NCBI RefSeq assembly: GCF_030814815.1
Contig: NZ_JAUSVR010000002.1
Location: 434,001 to 498,000 of the forward strand
Length of the DNA: 64,000 bases
DNA from: Ancylobacter amanitiformis
GTDB taxonomy: Bacteria; Pseudomonadota; Alphaproteobacteria; Rhizobiales; Xanthobacteraceae
Reading direction: 5' to 3'
Shown: piece by piece, positions 54,206-64,000 of the stretch
How positions within the stretch are numbered: the stretch's first letter is position 1
Layout of the letters: the number at the start of each line of letters is the position of its first letter
Translations under genes and position numbers: made by a program
The notes under the pieces: generated by a model
The model's input: only the letters and a program-made list of their open reading frames with translations
Told to the model about the DNA's origin: nothing
Database searches by the model: none

Positions 54206-54988
54206 ATGCCCGCCCCTTCTGCAGCCAAGGTTGCAGCGCCGTCTGCGCCGCTCTCCGCCGTCGCCCCCGAGGCGCGCCAGCTTGCCCTCGACCTGCCGCA
54301 TCACGACAGCCGCGCGCGCGACGATTTTCTGCCCGGCCCGGCCAATGAGGCCGCGCTGGCGCTCATCGATGCCTGGCCGCGCTGGCCCGCGCCGGTTGTG
54401 GCGCTGGTCGGCCCGGAAGGTTCGGGAAAATCTCATCTCGCCGCCCTGTTCGCGCAGGCGAGCGGGGCGAGCGTGGTCGAGGCCCGCGCGCTCGACATTG
54501 CCGCGCTGCCGGGCCTGCTCGCGGGTGGCGCGCTGGTGGTGGAGGATCTCGGCGAGGGCGCGGTGCCGGAAGCCGCGCTGTTCCATCTGCTCAACCTCGC
54601 CGCCGAGCAGCGCGCGCATGTGCTTGTCACCGCGCGCCGTTCGCCGGCCGCGCTGGCTGAGCATTGCGCCGTCCGCGACCTTGGTTCGCGCCTGCGGGCC
54701 ATGCCCGCCGTCGCGCTCGGCGCGCCGGACGATGCGCTGCTCGCGGTGGTGGCGCTGAAGCTGTTTGCCGACCGGCAGATCGTGCCCGACGAAGGGCTGC
54801 TGAGCTATCTCCTGCCACGGGTCGAGCGCTCGATCGCCGCGCTGCGCGAGGTCATCGCGGCTTTGGACCGCGAGGCGCTGGCGCGCAAGCGGCCCTTGAC
54901 GCGGACGCTCGCTTCCGAGCTCCTGCGGGCCCGAGAGGAAGCGGCAAGCGGTCCGCTCGATTCGCCCCGCGACCACTCGGCAAGTTAA
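54206..54988 (+). CDS. hdaA: DnaA-inactivation protein HdaA (Hda-like AAA+)
   Basis: 260 residues. An N-terminal clamp-binding sequence RQLALDLP (about residues 24-31) precedes a DnaA-like AAA+ domain: Walker A GPEGSGKSHLA, ALVVEDL in place of Walker B, and RLRAMPAVALGAPDD with the sensor region. Hda with the sliding clamp stimulates DnaA-ATP hydrolysis and so limits initiation. The position before ppk is conserved in Hyphomicrobiales. Confidence 0.9.
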   Translation: MPAPSAAKVAAPSAPLSAVAPEARQLALDLPHHDSRARDDFLPGPANEAALALIDAWPRWPAPVVALVGPEGSGKSHLAALFAQASGASVVEARALDIAALPGLLAGGALVVEDLGEGAVPEAALFHLLNLAAEQRAHVLVTARRSPAALAEHCAVRDLGSRLRAMPAVALGAPDDALLAVVALKLFADRQIVPDEGLLSYLLPRVERSIAALREVIAALDREALARKRPLTRTLASELLRAREEAASGPLDSPRDHSAS

Positions 54989-54996
54989 GGTAATTC

Positions 54997-57297
<2,301 letters not shown>

Positions 57298-57300
57298 AGC

Positions 57301-58815
57301 ATGAATGATGTTTCCCACGAGGCCCATATGGGCCTCGTTTCCGGCGCGCCGATCGCCGTCATCGATATCGGCTCGAACTCGGTCCGCCTTGTCGTCTATG
57401 AGCGCCTGTCGCGCAGCCCGACGCCGATCTTCAACGAGAAGGCGTCCTGTGGGCTGGGTCGCGAAGTGGCGACCACCGGGCGGCTGAACCCGGATGCGGT
57501 GGCCAAGGCGCTGTCGACGCTCAAGCGCTTCCGCGTTCTGTGCGATCGGATGGGTGTCGGCCGGCTGTTCGTGCTGGCCACGGCCGCCGCACGCGATGCC
57601 GCCAACGGCCCGGAATTCGTCGCCGCCTGCGCGGACATCTGCCGCACCGAGGTCGGCCTGCTCTCCGGCAAGCGCGAGGCGCAGCTTTCCGCGCTCGGCG
57701 TGCTCTCGGGCGTGCACCATGCCAATGGCGTGGTGGGCGATCTGGGCGGGGGCTCGCTGGAGCTTGCCGACCTGCACGGTCAGCGCATCGGCTCCGGCGT
57801 CACCTTCCCGCTCGGCGGCCTCGCCCTGCAGGACACGTCCGGCCGCTCGCTGAAGAAGGCCGCCAAGATCGTCAAGGATGCGCTCGCCAGGGAGACGCAT
57901 CTCGAACATCTCAAGGGCCGCACCTTCTACGCGGTCGGGGGTACCTGGCGCGCGCTGGCGCGCCTGCACATGTTCCAGCGCGGCTATCCGCTGCATGTGA
58001 TGCACGGCTACATCATTCCCGCCAGGGAGGCGCTGGAATTCGTGCGCCTGGTGCAGCGCGTGCCGGTCGATACGCTGTCGCGCATCGAGACGGTGGCGGA
58101 GGGCCGCCGGCAGTTGCTCGCCTATGGCGCGCTGGTGCTGGAGCAGATCCTGCGCGTCGGCAAGCCCGCCAATGTCTTCATCTCGGCGCAGGGCGTGCGC
58201 GAGGGCCTGCTCTACGAATTGCTCGACGAGGAGGAGCGGGTGATCGATCCGCTCGTCGCCGCCACGGCCGAACTCAACGAGGTGCGCTCGCGCTCGCCGA
58301 AGCACGGCTGGGAACTGGTGGAGTGGACCGACCGCTTCATGGCCTCCAGCGGCATCGACGAGGGCGTGGAGGAAAAGCGCCTGCGTCACGCCGCCTGCCT
58401 GCTGTCGGATATCAGCTGGCGGGCGCATCCCGATTATCGCGGCGAGCAGAGCCTCAATCTCATCACCCACGCGGCGTTTATCGGGGTGGATCATCCCGGG
58501 CGGGCATTCCTCGGCCTCGCCATCTATTACCGCCATGTCGGCCTGATCGACGAGGACCTTTCCCCGCGCATCCGCGAGCTGGTTTCCGCGCGCATCCTCG
58601 ACCGCGCGCGCATCCTCGGCGCGGCGCTGCGGGTGGGCTACATCCTCTCTGCGGCAATGCCGGGCACCTTGCCCACGGCGCCGCTGGCGGTGGATCACGG
58701 CAAGCTGGTGCTGAAGCTGCAGGGCGACCTCGCCCCGCTCGGCGGCGAGCGCGTGGCCAACCGCCTGCGCACGCTCGCCCGGCTGATCGGCCGCGAGCCG
58801 CTCATCGTCACCTAG
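57301..58815 (+). CDS. ppx: Exopolyphosphatase / guanosine pentaphosphatase (Ppx/GppA)
   Basis: 504 residues, ASKHA fold: VIDIGSNSVRLVVYE phosphate-1, GVVGDLGGGSLELA phosphate-2, and a C-terminal HD-like domain (LRHAACLLSDISWRAHP). Degrades polyphosphate made by Ppk, or pppGpp in some members. Begins three bases after ppk. Convergent with rnd, 9 bases apart. Confidence 0.93.
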   Translation: MNDVSHEAHMGLVSGAPIAVIDIGSNSVRLVVYERLSRSPTPIFNEKASCGLGREVATTGRLNPDAVAKALSTLKRFRVLCDRMGVGRLFVLATAAARDAANGPEFVAACADICRTEVGLLSGKREAQLSALGVLSGVHHANGVVGDLGGGSLELADLHGQRIGSGVTFPLGGLALQDTSGRSLKKAAKIVKDALARETHLEHLKGRTFYAVGGTWRALARLHMFQRGYPLHVMHGYIIPAREALEFVRLVQRVPVDTLSRIETVAEGRRQLLAYGALVLEQILRVGKPANVFISAQGVREGLLYELLDEEERVIDPLVAATAELNEVRSRSPKHGWELVEWTDRFMASSGIDEGVEEKRLRHAACLLSDISWRAHPDYRGEQSLNLITHAAFIGVDHPGRAFLGLAIYYRHVGLIDEDLSPRIRELVSARILDRARILGAALRVGYILSAAMPGTLPTAPLAVDHGKLVLKLQGDLAPLGGERVANRLRTLARLIGREPLIVT

Positions 58816-58824
58816 AAGCGGCGA

Positions 58825-59985
58825 TCACTCGGTCGCCGTCCGCTCCAGCGCGATCACCCGGCCGCGCTGCATGGCGAGGGCGAGGCGGCCGGCTTTCAGG
58901 GCCAGCGCCCGCTCGCCGAACAGCTCGCGCCGCCAGCCGTGCAAAGCCGGCACGTCCGGCTCGTCATCGGAGGCGATCATTTCGAGGTCGTCCATGGTGG
59001 CGATGACCTTGGCGGCAACGCCATGCTGCTCCGATGTCATGCGCAGCAGAACCTTCAGCAGTTCGACCGTCGCCGAGGCGCCGTTGGAGAGCGGCTTGTC
59101 GCGCTCGATGCGCGGCAATGTCTTGGGGTCGAGCGCGAGCCCGGCCTTGACCGCCTCGATGATCTGCTCGCCTACGCGGGAGCGCTCGAACCCCTTGGGC
59201 ATCGAGCGCAACTGGCCGAGCCGTTCGATCGTGGTCGGGTGCTGCGAGATGATCTCGGCGATCACGTCGTCCTTGAGAATGCGCGAGCGCGGAATGTCGC
59301 GCGACTGCGCCTCCTGCTCGCGCCACGCGGCGACCGACATCAGCACGGCGAGGTCCTTGGGCTTGCGCGCGCGCGAGCGCAGGCGCTCCCAGGCCCGGCC
59401 GGGCTCCTGCCGGTAGGTGTCGGGCGAGGTCAGCACCGCCATTTCCTCGCCCACCCAGTCGGCGCGCCCGCGCTTGGTGAGGTCGGCATCGAGCTTGAGG
59501 AACACGTCGCGCAGATGCGTGACGTCGGCTTCGGCATAGGCGATCTGGGCGGCGGAGAGGGGACGGCGCGACCAGTCGGTGAAGCGCAGCGACTTGTCGA
59601 GCAACTGGCCGGTGAGGCGCTGCACCAGCTGGTCATAGGAGATGGAATCGCCATGGCCGAGCACCATGGCAGCGACCTGCGTGTCGAAGACCGGACGCGG
59701 GATGATGCCGGCGAGGTGCCAGACGATCTCGATGTCCTGCCGGCCGGCATGGAACACCTTCAGCACCTGTTCATTCGCCATGAGGGCGAAGAACGGGGCA
59801 AGGTCCAGCCCGTCGGCAATGGCGTCGATCACGATCGCCTCGTCCGGGCTGGCGATCTGCACGACGCAGAGTTTCGGCCAGAACGTGGTCTCGCGCAGAA
59901 ATTCCGTGTCGACGGTGATGAAGCGATGGCGGGCGAGCCGCTCGCAAGCCGCAATAAGGGCGTCAGTTGTCGTGATCATGTTCAT
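58825..59985 (-). CDS. rnd: Ribonuclease D
   Basis: 3'-5' exoribonuclease for tRNA and small RNA maturation. 386 residues from the ATG at 59985 (a second ATG at 59979). DEDD exonuclease motifs: [24 protein letters not shown], and [13 protein letters not shown]; then two HRDC-like helical domains. The open frame to 60051 is not needed. No strong ribosome-binding site visible. Confidence 0.94.
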   Translation of the reverse strand: MNMITTTDALIAACERLARHRFITVDTEFLRETTFWPKLCVVQIASPDEAIVIDAIADGLDLAPFFALMANEQVLKVFHAGRQDIEIVWHLAGIIPRPVFDTQVAAMVLGHGDSISYDQLVQRLTGQLLDKSLRFTDWSRRPLSAAQIAYAEADVTHLRDVFLKLDADLTKRGRADWVGEEMAVLTSPDTYRQEPGRAWERLRSRARKPKDLAVLMSVAAWREQEAQSRDIPRSRILKDDVIAEIISQHPTTIERLGQLRSMPKGFERSRVGEQIIEAVKAGLALDPKTLPRIERDKPLSNGASATVELLKVLLRMTSEQHGVAAKVIATMDDLEMIASDDEPDVPALHGWRRELFGERALALKAGRLALAMQRGRVIALERTATE

Positions 59986-60149
59986 GTCCGACGTTTCATA
60001 ACGGAGTCGGAGCCGCGAGACGACACAGAATCGTGACGCAATTTGCAGCAAGCGTTACCCCTGTGTCGTCACGGTCGCGGTGTGATTCGCCCGGACCGGA
60101 TGGACGGCAGGATTTGCTCGGCCGGCGTGGCCGGCCATAAGGGGGTTTC

Positions 60150-60623
60150 ATGAAGAACACGCTCTTCGCGATCGCGGCCATCGCTCTTGCCGGCTCGGCT
60201 TCGCAGGCCGGCGCGGCCGATCGGTTCAATGCCGGCGTTCTCGTGTGCAATGCCGGGTCGAGCATCGGCATGATCGTCGAATCCAAGCAGGAACTCGCCT
60301 GCACCTTCACGCCTTCCGACAATTCGGCGGTGCAGCACTATGCCGGCACCATCACCACCATCGGCATCGATCTCGGCGTGACCGGCAGCGGCGTGATGAC
60401 CTGGGGCGTGCTCGCCGTGACCAAGGATCCGGTGGTGGCTGGCGCGCTGGCGGGCCCTTATGGCGGCGTCACCGGCAATGTCGCCGTCGGCGTCGGGGTG
60501 GGTGCCAACGTGCTGGTCGGCAATTCCAACTCCTTCGCGTTGAATCCGATCTCGGTCGAGGGCAATGTGGGTGCCTCGCTCGCGCTCGGCGTCGCCGGCC
60601 TGACGCTGGTGTCCAAGCCGTGA
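60150..60623 (+). CDS. DUF992-family secreted protein
   Basis: 157 residues: signal peptide MKNTLFAIAAIALAGSASQA-GAA, then FNAGVLVCNAGSSIGMIVESKQELACTF, two cysteines, and a glycine-rich strand-forming remainder (GIDLGVTGSG, LAGPYGG, VAVGVGVGANVLVGNS). The pattern is that of DUF992, common and unstudied in Hyphomicrobiales. Strong SD GGGGG before the ATG. Confidence 0.9.
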   Translation: MKNTLFAIAAIALAGSASQAGAADRFNAGVLVCNAGSSIGMIVESKQELACTFTPSDNSAVQHYAGTITTIGIDLGVTGSGVMTWGVLAVTKDPVVAGALAGPYGGVTGNVAVGVGVGANVLVGNSNSFALNPISVEGNVGASLALGVAGLTLVSKP

Positions 60624-60632
60624 TGTAGAGAC

Positions 60633-60685
60633 GGTCCCCCGCGCGGGGGACCGGGAGTGACGGCCCGGTCCTTCTGGCCGGGCCG
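60633..60685 (+). repeat. Two palindromes between the DUF992 and MgtC genes
   Basis: A perfect 20-bp palindrome at 60633-60652 (ggtccccc...gggggacc) and cggcccgg/ccgggccg at 60661-60668 and 60678-60685. No T-run follows the first, so termination is uncertain. Confidence 0.7.
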
Positions 60686-60704
60686 CATCCATCGGGGGAT
60701 GCGC

Positions 60705-61478
60705 ATGTTCTCGCTTGCCATTCCCTCGTTGGCCATTCCCTCGTTGGCCATTCCCTCGCTTGCCAGTCCCGCGCTTGCGATCGGCCATGACGGACTGTCG
60801 ATCGCGCCGAGCCTGCTGCTGGCGGTGGCGCTCGGGGCGCTGGTCGGGCTTGAGCGGCAGTTTCGCCAGCGCTTCGTCGGGCTCACCACCCATGCGCTGG
60901 TCGCCCTCGGGGCGGCGGCCTTCAGTTCGCTCGCCCTCCTCATCGGCGATGGGCCCGAGTTGCGCATGGGCGCGCAGATCGTCACCGGCATCGGCTTTCT
61001 CGGCGCCGGCCTCATCATGCGCGATGGGCTCAGCGTGCGCGGCCTGTCCAGCGCGGCCACGGTGTGGGCGACGGGGGCGATCGGCACGCTGGCGGGATAC
61101 GGCCAGCCGATCGCGGCGATCGAGACCGCCGGCCTCGTCATCGCCATCAATCTGGTGCTGCCACGGTTGGGCGGCATGCTGGAGCGCTTCGCCCCGCAGC
61201 GCGAAGAGGTGGAGCGCTTCTATGTGATCGAACTGAAATGCGCCGCGCAGGACGAGGCCGATATCCGCGCCCGCCTGCTTGCGGCGATGCAGGTTCATGA
61301 GCTGCGCCTGCACGCGCTGGAGAGCCACGCCCTTGCCGCCAGCGGCTCCGTGGAGGTGGAGGCGATCGTCTATTGCGCGCGGGAGGAGGACGAGCTGGTG
61401 GAGCGGCTGGTGGGCGAACTCAGCGCCTCGCCGCAGATCTTCGCCGCGAAATGGACATCGACCGCGCCGCCGGAATAG
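60705..61478 (+). CDS. MgtC/SapB-family membrane protein
   Basis: 257 residues from the ATG at 60705, six bases after GGGGG; ATG 60699 and GTG 60657 are alternatives. N-terminal pentapeptide repeat SLAIP three times, then variants, directly before IGHDGLS. The MgtC membrane domain follows: LGALVGLERQFRQRFVGLTTHALVALGAA, IVTGIGFLGAGLIMR and SAATVWATGAIG, four membrane segments, and a C-terminal cytoplasmic ACT-like part. MgtC proteins affect Mg2+ limitation and F-ATPase in other bacteria. Confidence 0.88.
   Translation: MFSLAIPSLAIPSLAIPSLASPALAIGHDGLSIAPSLLLAVALGALVGLERQFRQRFVGLTTHALVALGAAAFSSLALLIGDGPELRMGAQIVTGIGFLGAGLIMRDGLSVRGLSSAATVWATGAIGTLAGYGQPIAAIETAGLVIAINLVLPRLGGMLERFAPQREEVERFYVIELKCAAQDEADIRARLLAAMQVHELRLHALESHALAASGSVEVEAIVYCAREEDELVERLVGELSASPQIFAAKWTSTAPPE
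60711..60785 (+). repeat. 15-bp tandem repeat, about five copies, at the 5' end of the MgtC gene
   Basis: Units at 60711-60725, 60726-60740, 60741-60755, 60756-60770 and a diverged fifth at 60771-60785. The second and third are identical. They encode SLAIP, SLAIP, SLAIP, SLASP and ALAIG in the first hydrophobic stretch. Confidence 0.85.
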
Positions 61479-61513
61479 TCCGCATGCCCCGTCCGGGACG
61501 CGGGGGCATTGCC

Positions 61514-61549
61514 GCTTGGATCGACGCTTGGACAGACGCTTGGACATTG
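61514..61549 (+). repeat. 12-bp tandem repeat, three copies, upstream of aspS
   Basis: gcttggatcgac, gcttggacagac and gcttggacattg at 61514-61525, 61526-61537 and 61538-61549, in the noncoding spacer between MgtC and aspS. Confidence 0.75.
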
Positions 61550-61570
61550 ACAAAACGCCTGCCTGCATGC

Positions 61571-61627
61571 ACCCCTCCGCGCGCCCCGCGAGAGGGGTGT
61601 TGACCTTTGACGGCCCGGCAAGGGCCG
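61571..61627 (+). promoter_or_regulatory. Two hairpins in the aspS leader
   Basis: acccctc/gaggggt (61571-61577 and 61592-61598) and cggccc/gggccg (61611-61616 and 61622-61627). TTGACC at 61600-61605 lies between them. A leader control element is possible; no known class recognised. Confidence 0.35.
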
Positions 61628-61649
61628 GAAGCAGCCTCGGGAATAAGCC

Positions 61650-63536
61650 ATGCATCGCTATCGCACGCACACCTGCGGGGCCCTTCGCGCGAGCGAAATC
61701 GGCGAAACCGCCCGCCTCTCGGGCTGGTGCCACCGCATCCGTGACCATGGCGGCGTGCTGTTCATCGATCTGCGCGACCATTATGGCCTGACGCAGGTCG
61801 TGGTCGATCCCGACAGCCCGGCCTTCAAGCTGGCCGAAACCGTGCGCGCGGAATGGGTGATCCGCGTGGATGGCCGCGTGCGCTCGCGCCCCGCCGGCAC
61901 CGAGAACCCGGACCTGCCGACCGGGCAGGTGGAAATGTATGCCACCGAGATCGAGGTGCTGGGCCCCGCCGCCGAGCTGCCGCTCCCGGTTTTCGGCGAT
62001 GTCGAGTACCCGGAAGAGACGCGGCTGCGCTACCGCTTCCTCGACCTGCGCCGCGAGAAGCTGCACAAGAACATCATGACGCGCGGCGCCATCATCGACG
62101 CCATGCGCCGGCGCATGAAGACGCAGGGCTTCTTCGAGTTCCAGACGCCCATACTCACGGCGTCCTCGCCGGAAGGCGCGCGCGACTTCCTGGTGCCGAG
62201 CCGTCTGCATCCCGGCAAGTTCTACGCGCTGCCGCAGGCGCCGCAGCAGTACAAGCAGCTGATCATGATGAGCGGCTTCGACCGCTATTTCCAGATCGCC
62301 CCGTGCTTCCGCGACGAGGACCCGCGCGCCGACCGCCTGCCGGGCGAGTTCTACCAGCTCGACCTGGAGATGAGCTTCGTCGAGCAGGAAGACGTGTTCG
62401 CCGCCGTCGAGCCGGTCATCACGGGCGTGTTCGAGGAATTCGCCGAGGGCAAGCCGGTCACGCAAAACTGGCCGCGCATTCCCTATGCCGTGTCGATGCA
62501 GAAATACGGCACCGACAAGCCGGACCTGCGCAACCCGATCGAGATGCAGGACGTCTCCGAGCATTTCCGCGGCTCGGGCTTCAAGGTGTTCGCGCGGCTG
62601 CTGGAAGACCCGAAGAACCGCGTCTGGGCGATCCCCGGCACCGGCGGCGGCTCCCGCGCCTTCTGCGACCGCATGAATTCGTGGGCGCAGGGCGAAGGCC
62701 AGCCGGGCCTCGGCTACATTATGTTCCGTCGCGAGAAACTCTCAGACGAAGCGATGACTGATCCGACTCATATACAGTCGCAAATTGCGCTTCGTCAGCT
62801 TCATCCCGATCCTAAGAATGCAGACTACAAGCATGGCGGACTGGACTACGTCGCCGGTGGTGGGCCTGTCGCAAACAATATCGGGCCTGAGCGAGTTGAA
62901 GCCATTCGGCTGCAGCTCGATCTTAAAGAAGGCGACGCCGCCTTCTTCGTTGCCGGCAACCCGGAAAAGTTCGTCAAGTTTGCCGGTAGCGCCCGCACCA
63001 AGGTGGGCGAGGAACTGAAGCTGGTCGATTTCGACCGCTTCGAACTGGCCTGGATCGTCGACTTCCCGTTCTATGAGTGGAACGAGGACGACAAGCGGGT
63101 CGATTTCTCGCACAACCCCTTCTCCATGCCGCAGGGCGGGATGGACGCGCTGAACGGGCAGGACCCGCTGACCATCAAGGCGTTCCAGTACGATATCGCC
63201 TGCAATGGCTATGAGATCGCGTCGGGCGGCATCCGCAACCACCGCCCGGAGGCCATGGTGAAGGCGTTCGAGCTGGCCGGCTATGACGAGGAGACGGTGA
63301 AGGAGCGCTTCGGCGGCATGTACCGCGCCTTCCAGTATGGCGCGCCGCCCCATGGCGGCATGGCGGCGGGCGTGGACCGTATCGTCATGCTGCTCTGCGG
63401 CGTGACCAACCTGCGGGAAATCTCGATCTTCCCGATGAACCAGCAGGCGCAGGACATCCTGATGGGCGCGCCCAACGAGGCCAGCCCGAAGCAGCTGCGC
63501 GAGCTGCATATCCGCACCAACATCCAGGAAAAGTGA
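61650..63536 (+). CDS. aspS: Aspartyl-tRNA synthetase with an internal insert
   Basis: Class II synthetase charging tRNA-Asp (and possibly tRNA-Asn). 628 residues against about 590 in relatives. Order: N-terminal OB fold ([20 protein letters not shown]), motif 2 [19 protein letters not shown], the bacterial GAD insertion domain, and motif 3 [14 protein letters not shown]. After residue 362 (GYIMFRRE) come about 39 residues, where relatives have about four, before [14 protein letters not shown]. That stretch, 62736-62852, has lower GC, codons such as ATA and TCA, and nested inverted repeats. The frame stays open, so the protein is probably functional. Confidence 0.95.
   Translation: MHRYRTHTCGALRASEIGETARLSGWCHRIRDHGGVLFIDLRDHYGLTQVVVDPDSPAFKLAETVRAEWVIRVDGRVRSRPAGTENPDLPTGQVEMYATEIEVLGPAAELPLPVFGDVEYPEETRLRYRFLDLRREKLHKNIMTRGAIIDAMRRRMKTQGFFEFQTPILTASSPEGARDFLVPSRLHPGKFYALPQAPQQYKQLIMMSGFDRYFQIAPCFRDEDPRADRLPGEFYQLDLEMSFVEQEDVFAAVEPVITGVFEEFAEGKPVTQNWPRIPYAVSMQKYGTDKPDLRNPIEMQDVSEHFRGSGFKVFARLLEDPKNRVWAIPGTGGGSRAFCDRMNSWAQGEGQPGLGYIMFRREKLSDEAMTDPTHIQSQIALRQLHPDPKNADYKHGGLDYVAGGGPVANNIGPERVEAIRLQLDLKEGDAAFFVAGNPEKFVKFAGSARTKVGEELKLVDFDRFELAWIVDFPFYEWNEDDKRVDFSHNPFSMPQGGMDALNGQDPLTIKAFQYDIACNGYEIASGGIRNHRPEAMVKAFELAGYDEETVKERFGGMYRAFQYGAPPHGGMAAGVDRIVMLLCGVTNLREISIFPMNQQAQDILMGAPNEASPKQLRELHIRTNIQEK
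62736..62852 (+). repeat. Palindrome-bearing in-frame insert in aspS
   Basis: Arms gacgaagcg at 62745-62753 and cgcttcgtc at 62788-62796 are exact complements; inside them gactg (62756-62760) and cagtc (62775-62779) also pair. GC over 123 bases here is about 51% by my count, against clearly higher values on both sides. Boundaries are approximate, set from the protein alignment I remember. Confidence 0.6.
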
Positions 63537-63610
63537 ACCGCGCGCGGGGGTGAGGCCAGGGCCCCACCTCTCGCCCCGGCCTTACTCAGCCTTACGATAT
63601 CACCCCAAGC

Positions 63611-64000
63611 TCACGGCTTCGCGGGCTTGGCCGGCAGCGCGGGCTTCGCCGGCTGGGCCGGTTTGGCGGGCGGCACGCCCGGCTGCGCGGGCTTGGCCGT
63701 GTGCACCGGCGGCGCGTCCGGCGCGATCACCGTGACGTTGATCTCGTCGATCAGGTCGAGCGGATCCTCGCCCTGCAGGGTCTCGATGATCATGCCGACC
63801 GGCAGCGCATCATTCCCGCGCGGAGTGATGCGCAAGGCCAGCGTGCCCAAGGGCCGTTGCAGGAAGCCGATGAAGCTCTGCGATGCCGCCTCCAGGTCCG
63901 GCCGGTCGGCGAGCGTGGCCGAGAACAGCAATTCGGCGAAGCCGGCCAGCAACTGGCGGGTTCCCTCGGGATCGAGGCCCTGTTCCCTAGCCGCCTCCTC
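63611..64000 (-). CDS. Conserved hypothetical protein (5' end outside window)
   Basis: C-terminal 129 residues of a gene whose start lies beyond the right edge; the frame is open to base 64000. A structured part (ATLADRPDLEAASQSFIGFL, GTLALRITPRGNDALPVGM, GEDPLDLIDEINVTVIAP) is followed by a Pro/Ala/Lys tail of KPAQP, AKPAQP and AKPALP units. I do not recognise a named family. Convergent with aspS, 74 bases apart. Confidence 0.6.
   Translation of the reverse strand, partial: EEAAREQGLDPEGTRQLLAGFAELLFSATLADRPDLEAASQSFIGFLQRPLGTLALRITPRGNDALPVGMIIETLQGEDPLDLIDEINVTVIAPDAPPVHTAKPAQPGVPPAKPAQPAKPALPAKPAKP

Noticed and set aside
61610-61645. Signal-recognition-particle RNA, from ggccggaagcagcc
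   Set aside because: The string resembles the SRP domain IV core, but the flanks do not give the asymmetric loop or a ~100-base fold; it lies in the aspS leader.
60069-62564. 831-codon minus-strand frame across DUF992, MgtC and aspS
   Set aside because: It spans three supported plus-strand genes and their spacers, with histidine/arginine-rich shadow composition.

Overview
The window is a GC-rich chromosomal segment of an alphaproteobacterium of the order Hyphomicrobiales (Rhizobiales), most likely near the Xanthobacteraceae (Ancylobacter/Starkeya/Xanthobacter type). This rests on gene content and order: radA-cvpA-purF, rpsF-rpsR-DUF2232-rplI, fabD-fabG-acpP-fabF-mltG-yicC-gmk, lptF-lptG-lptD-surA-like-pdxA-rsmA, purM-purN, and perM-hdaA-ppk-ppx-rnd, plus a porin of the type typical for the order and a DUF992 protein. 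The assignment is from remembered gene order and protein families, not from a search. I see no insertion sequence, prophage, CRISPR array, rRNA or tRNA.

Layout. 1-5.8 kb: the 3' part of panB, a YfgM-like protein, a short lipoprotein, der, a DMT transporter, and convergent SDR and VOC genes. 5.8-17 kb, mostly minus strand: purF, cvpA, radA, alr, dnaB, a cyclopropane-fatty-acid synthase relative, and the ribosomal operon rpsF-rpsR-DUF2232-rplI. 17.5-24 kb, plus strand: fatty-acid synthesis (fabD, fabG, acpP, fabF), then mltG, yicC and gmk. 24.4-32.3 kb, minus strand: the LPS-export/outer-membrane operon lptF-lptG-lptD with surA-like, pdxA and rsmA. 32.5-48.7 kb: pepA-holC, a major porin, an ABC-F ATPase, a Tat-exported cyclase-family protein, DinB, aquaporin Z, two small secreted proteins, ndk, two tandem TerC genes, a molybdopterin oxidoreductase, a transglutaminase-like protein and a small membrane protein. 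49-64 kb: purN-purM, BenE, a methyltransferase, perM-hdaA-ppk-ppx, rnd, DUF992, MgtC, aspS and a gene running off the right edge.

The window is mostly housekeeping. The features that stand out are: (1) an in-frame insert of about 35 net residues in aspS, of lower GC and holding nested inverted repeats; (2) five-codon (15-bp) tandem repeats in at least four unrelated loci; (3) an intrinsic-terminator hairpin whose 3' arm carries the only apparent Shine-Dalgarno of the molybdoenzyme gene; (4) a structured rpsF leader; (5) structured or dyad-containing leaders of the two tandem TerC genes; and (6) two adjacent small exported proteins sharing a two-cysteine tail. All functional assignments come from reading motifs by eye; no database search was possible.
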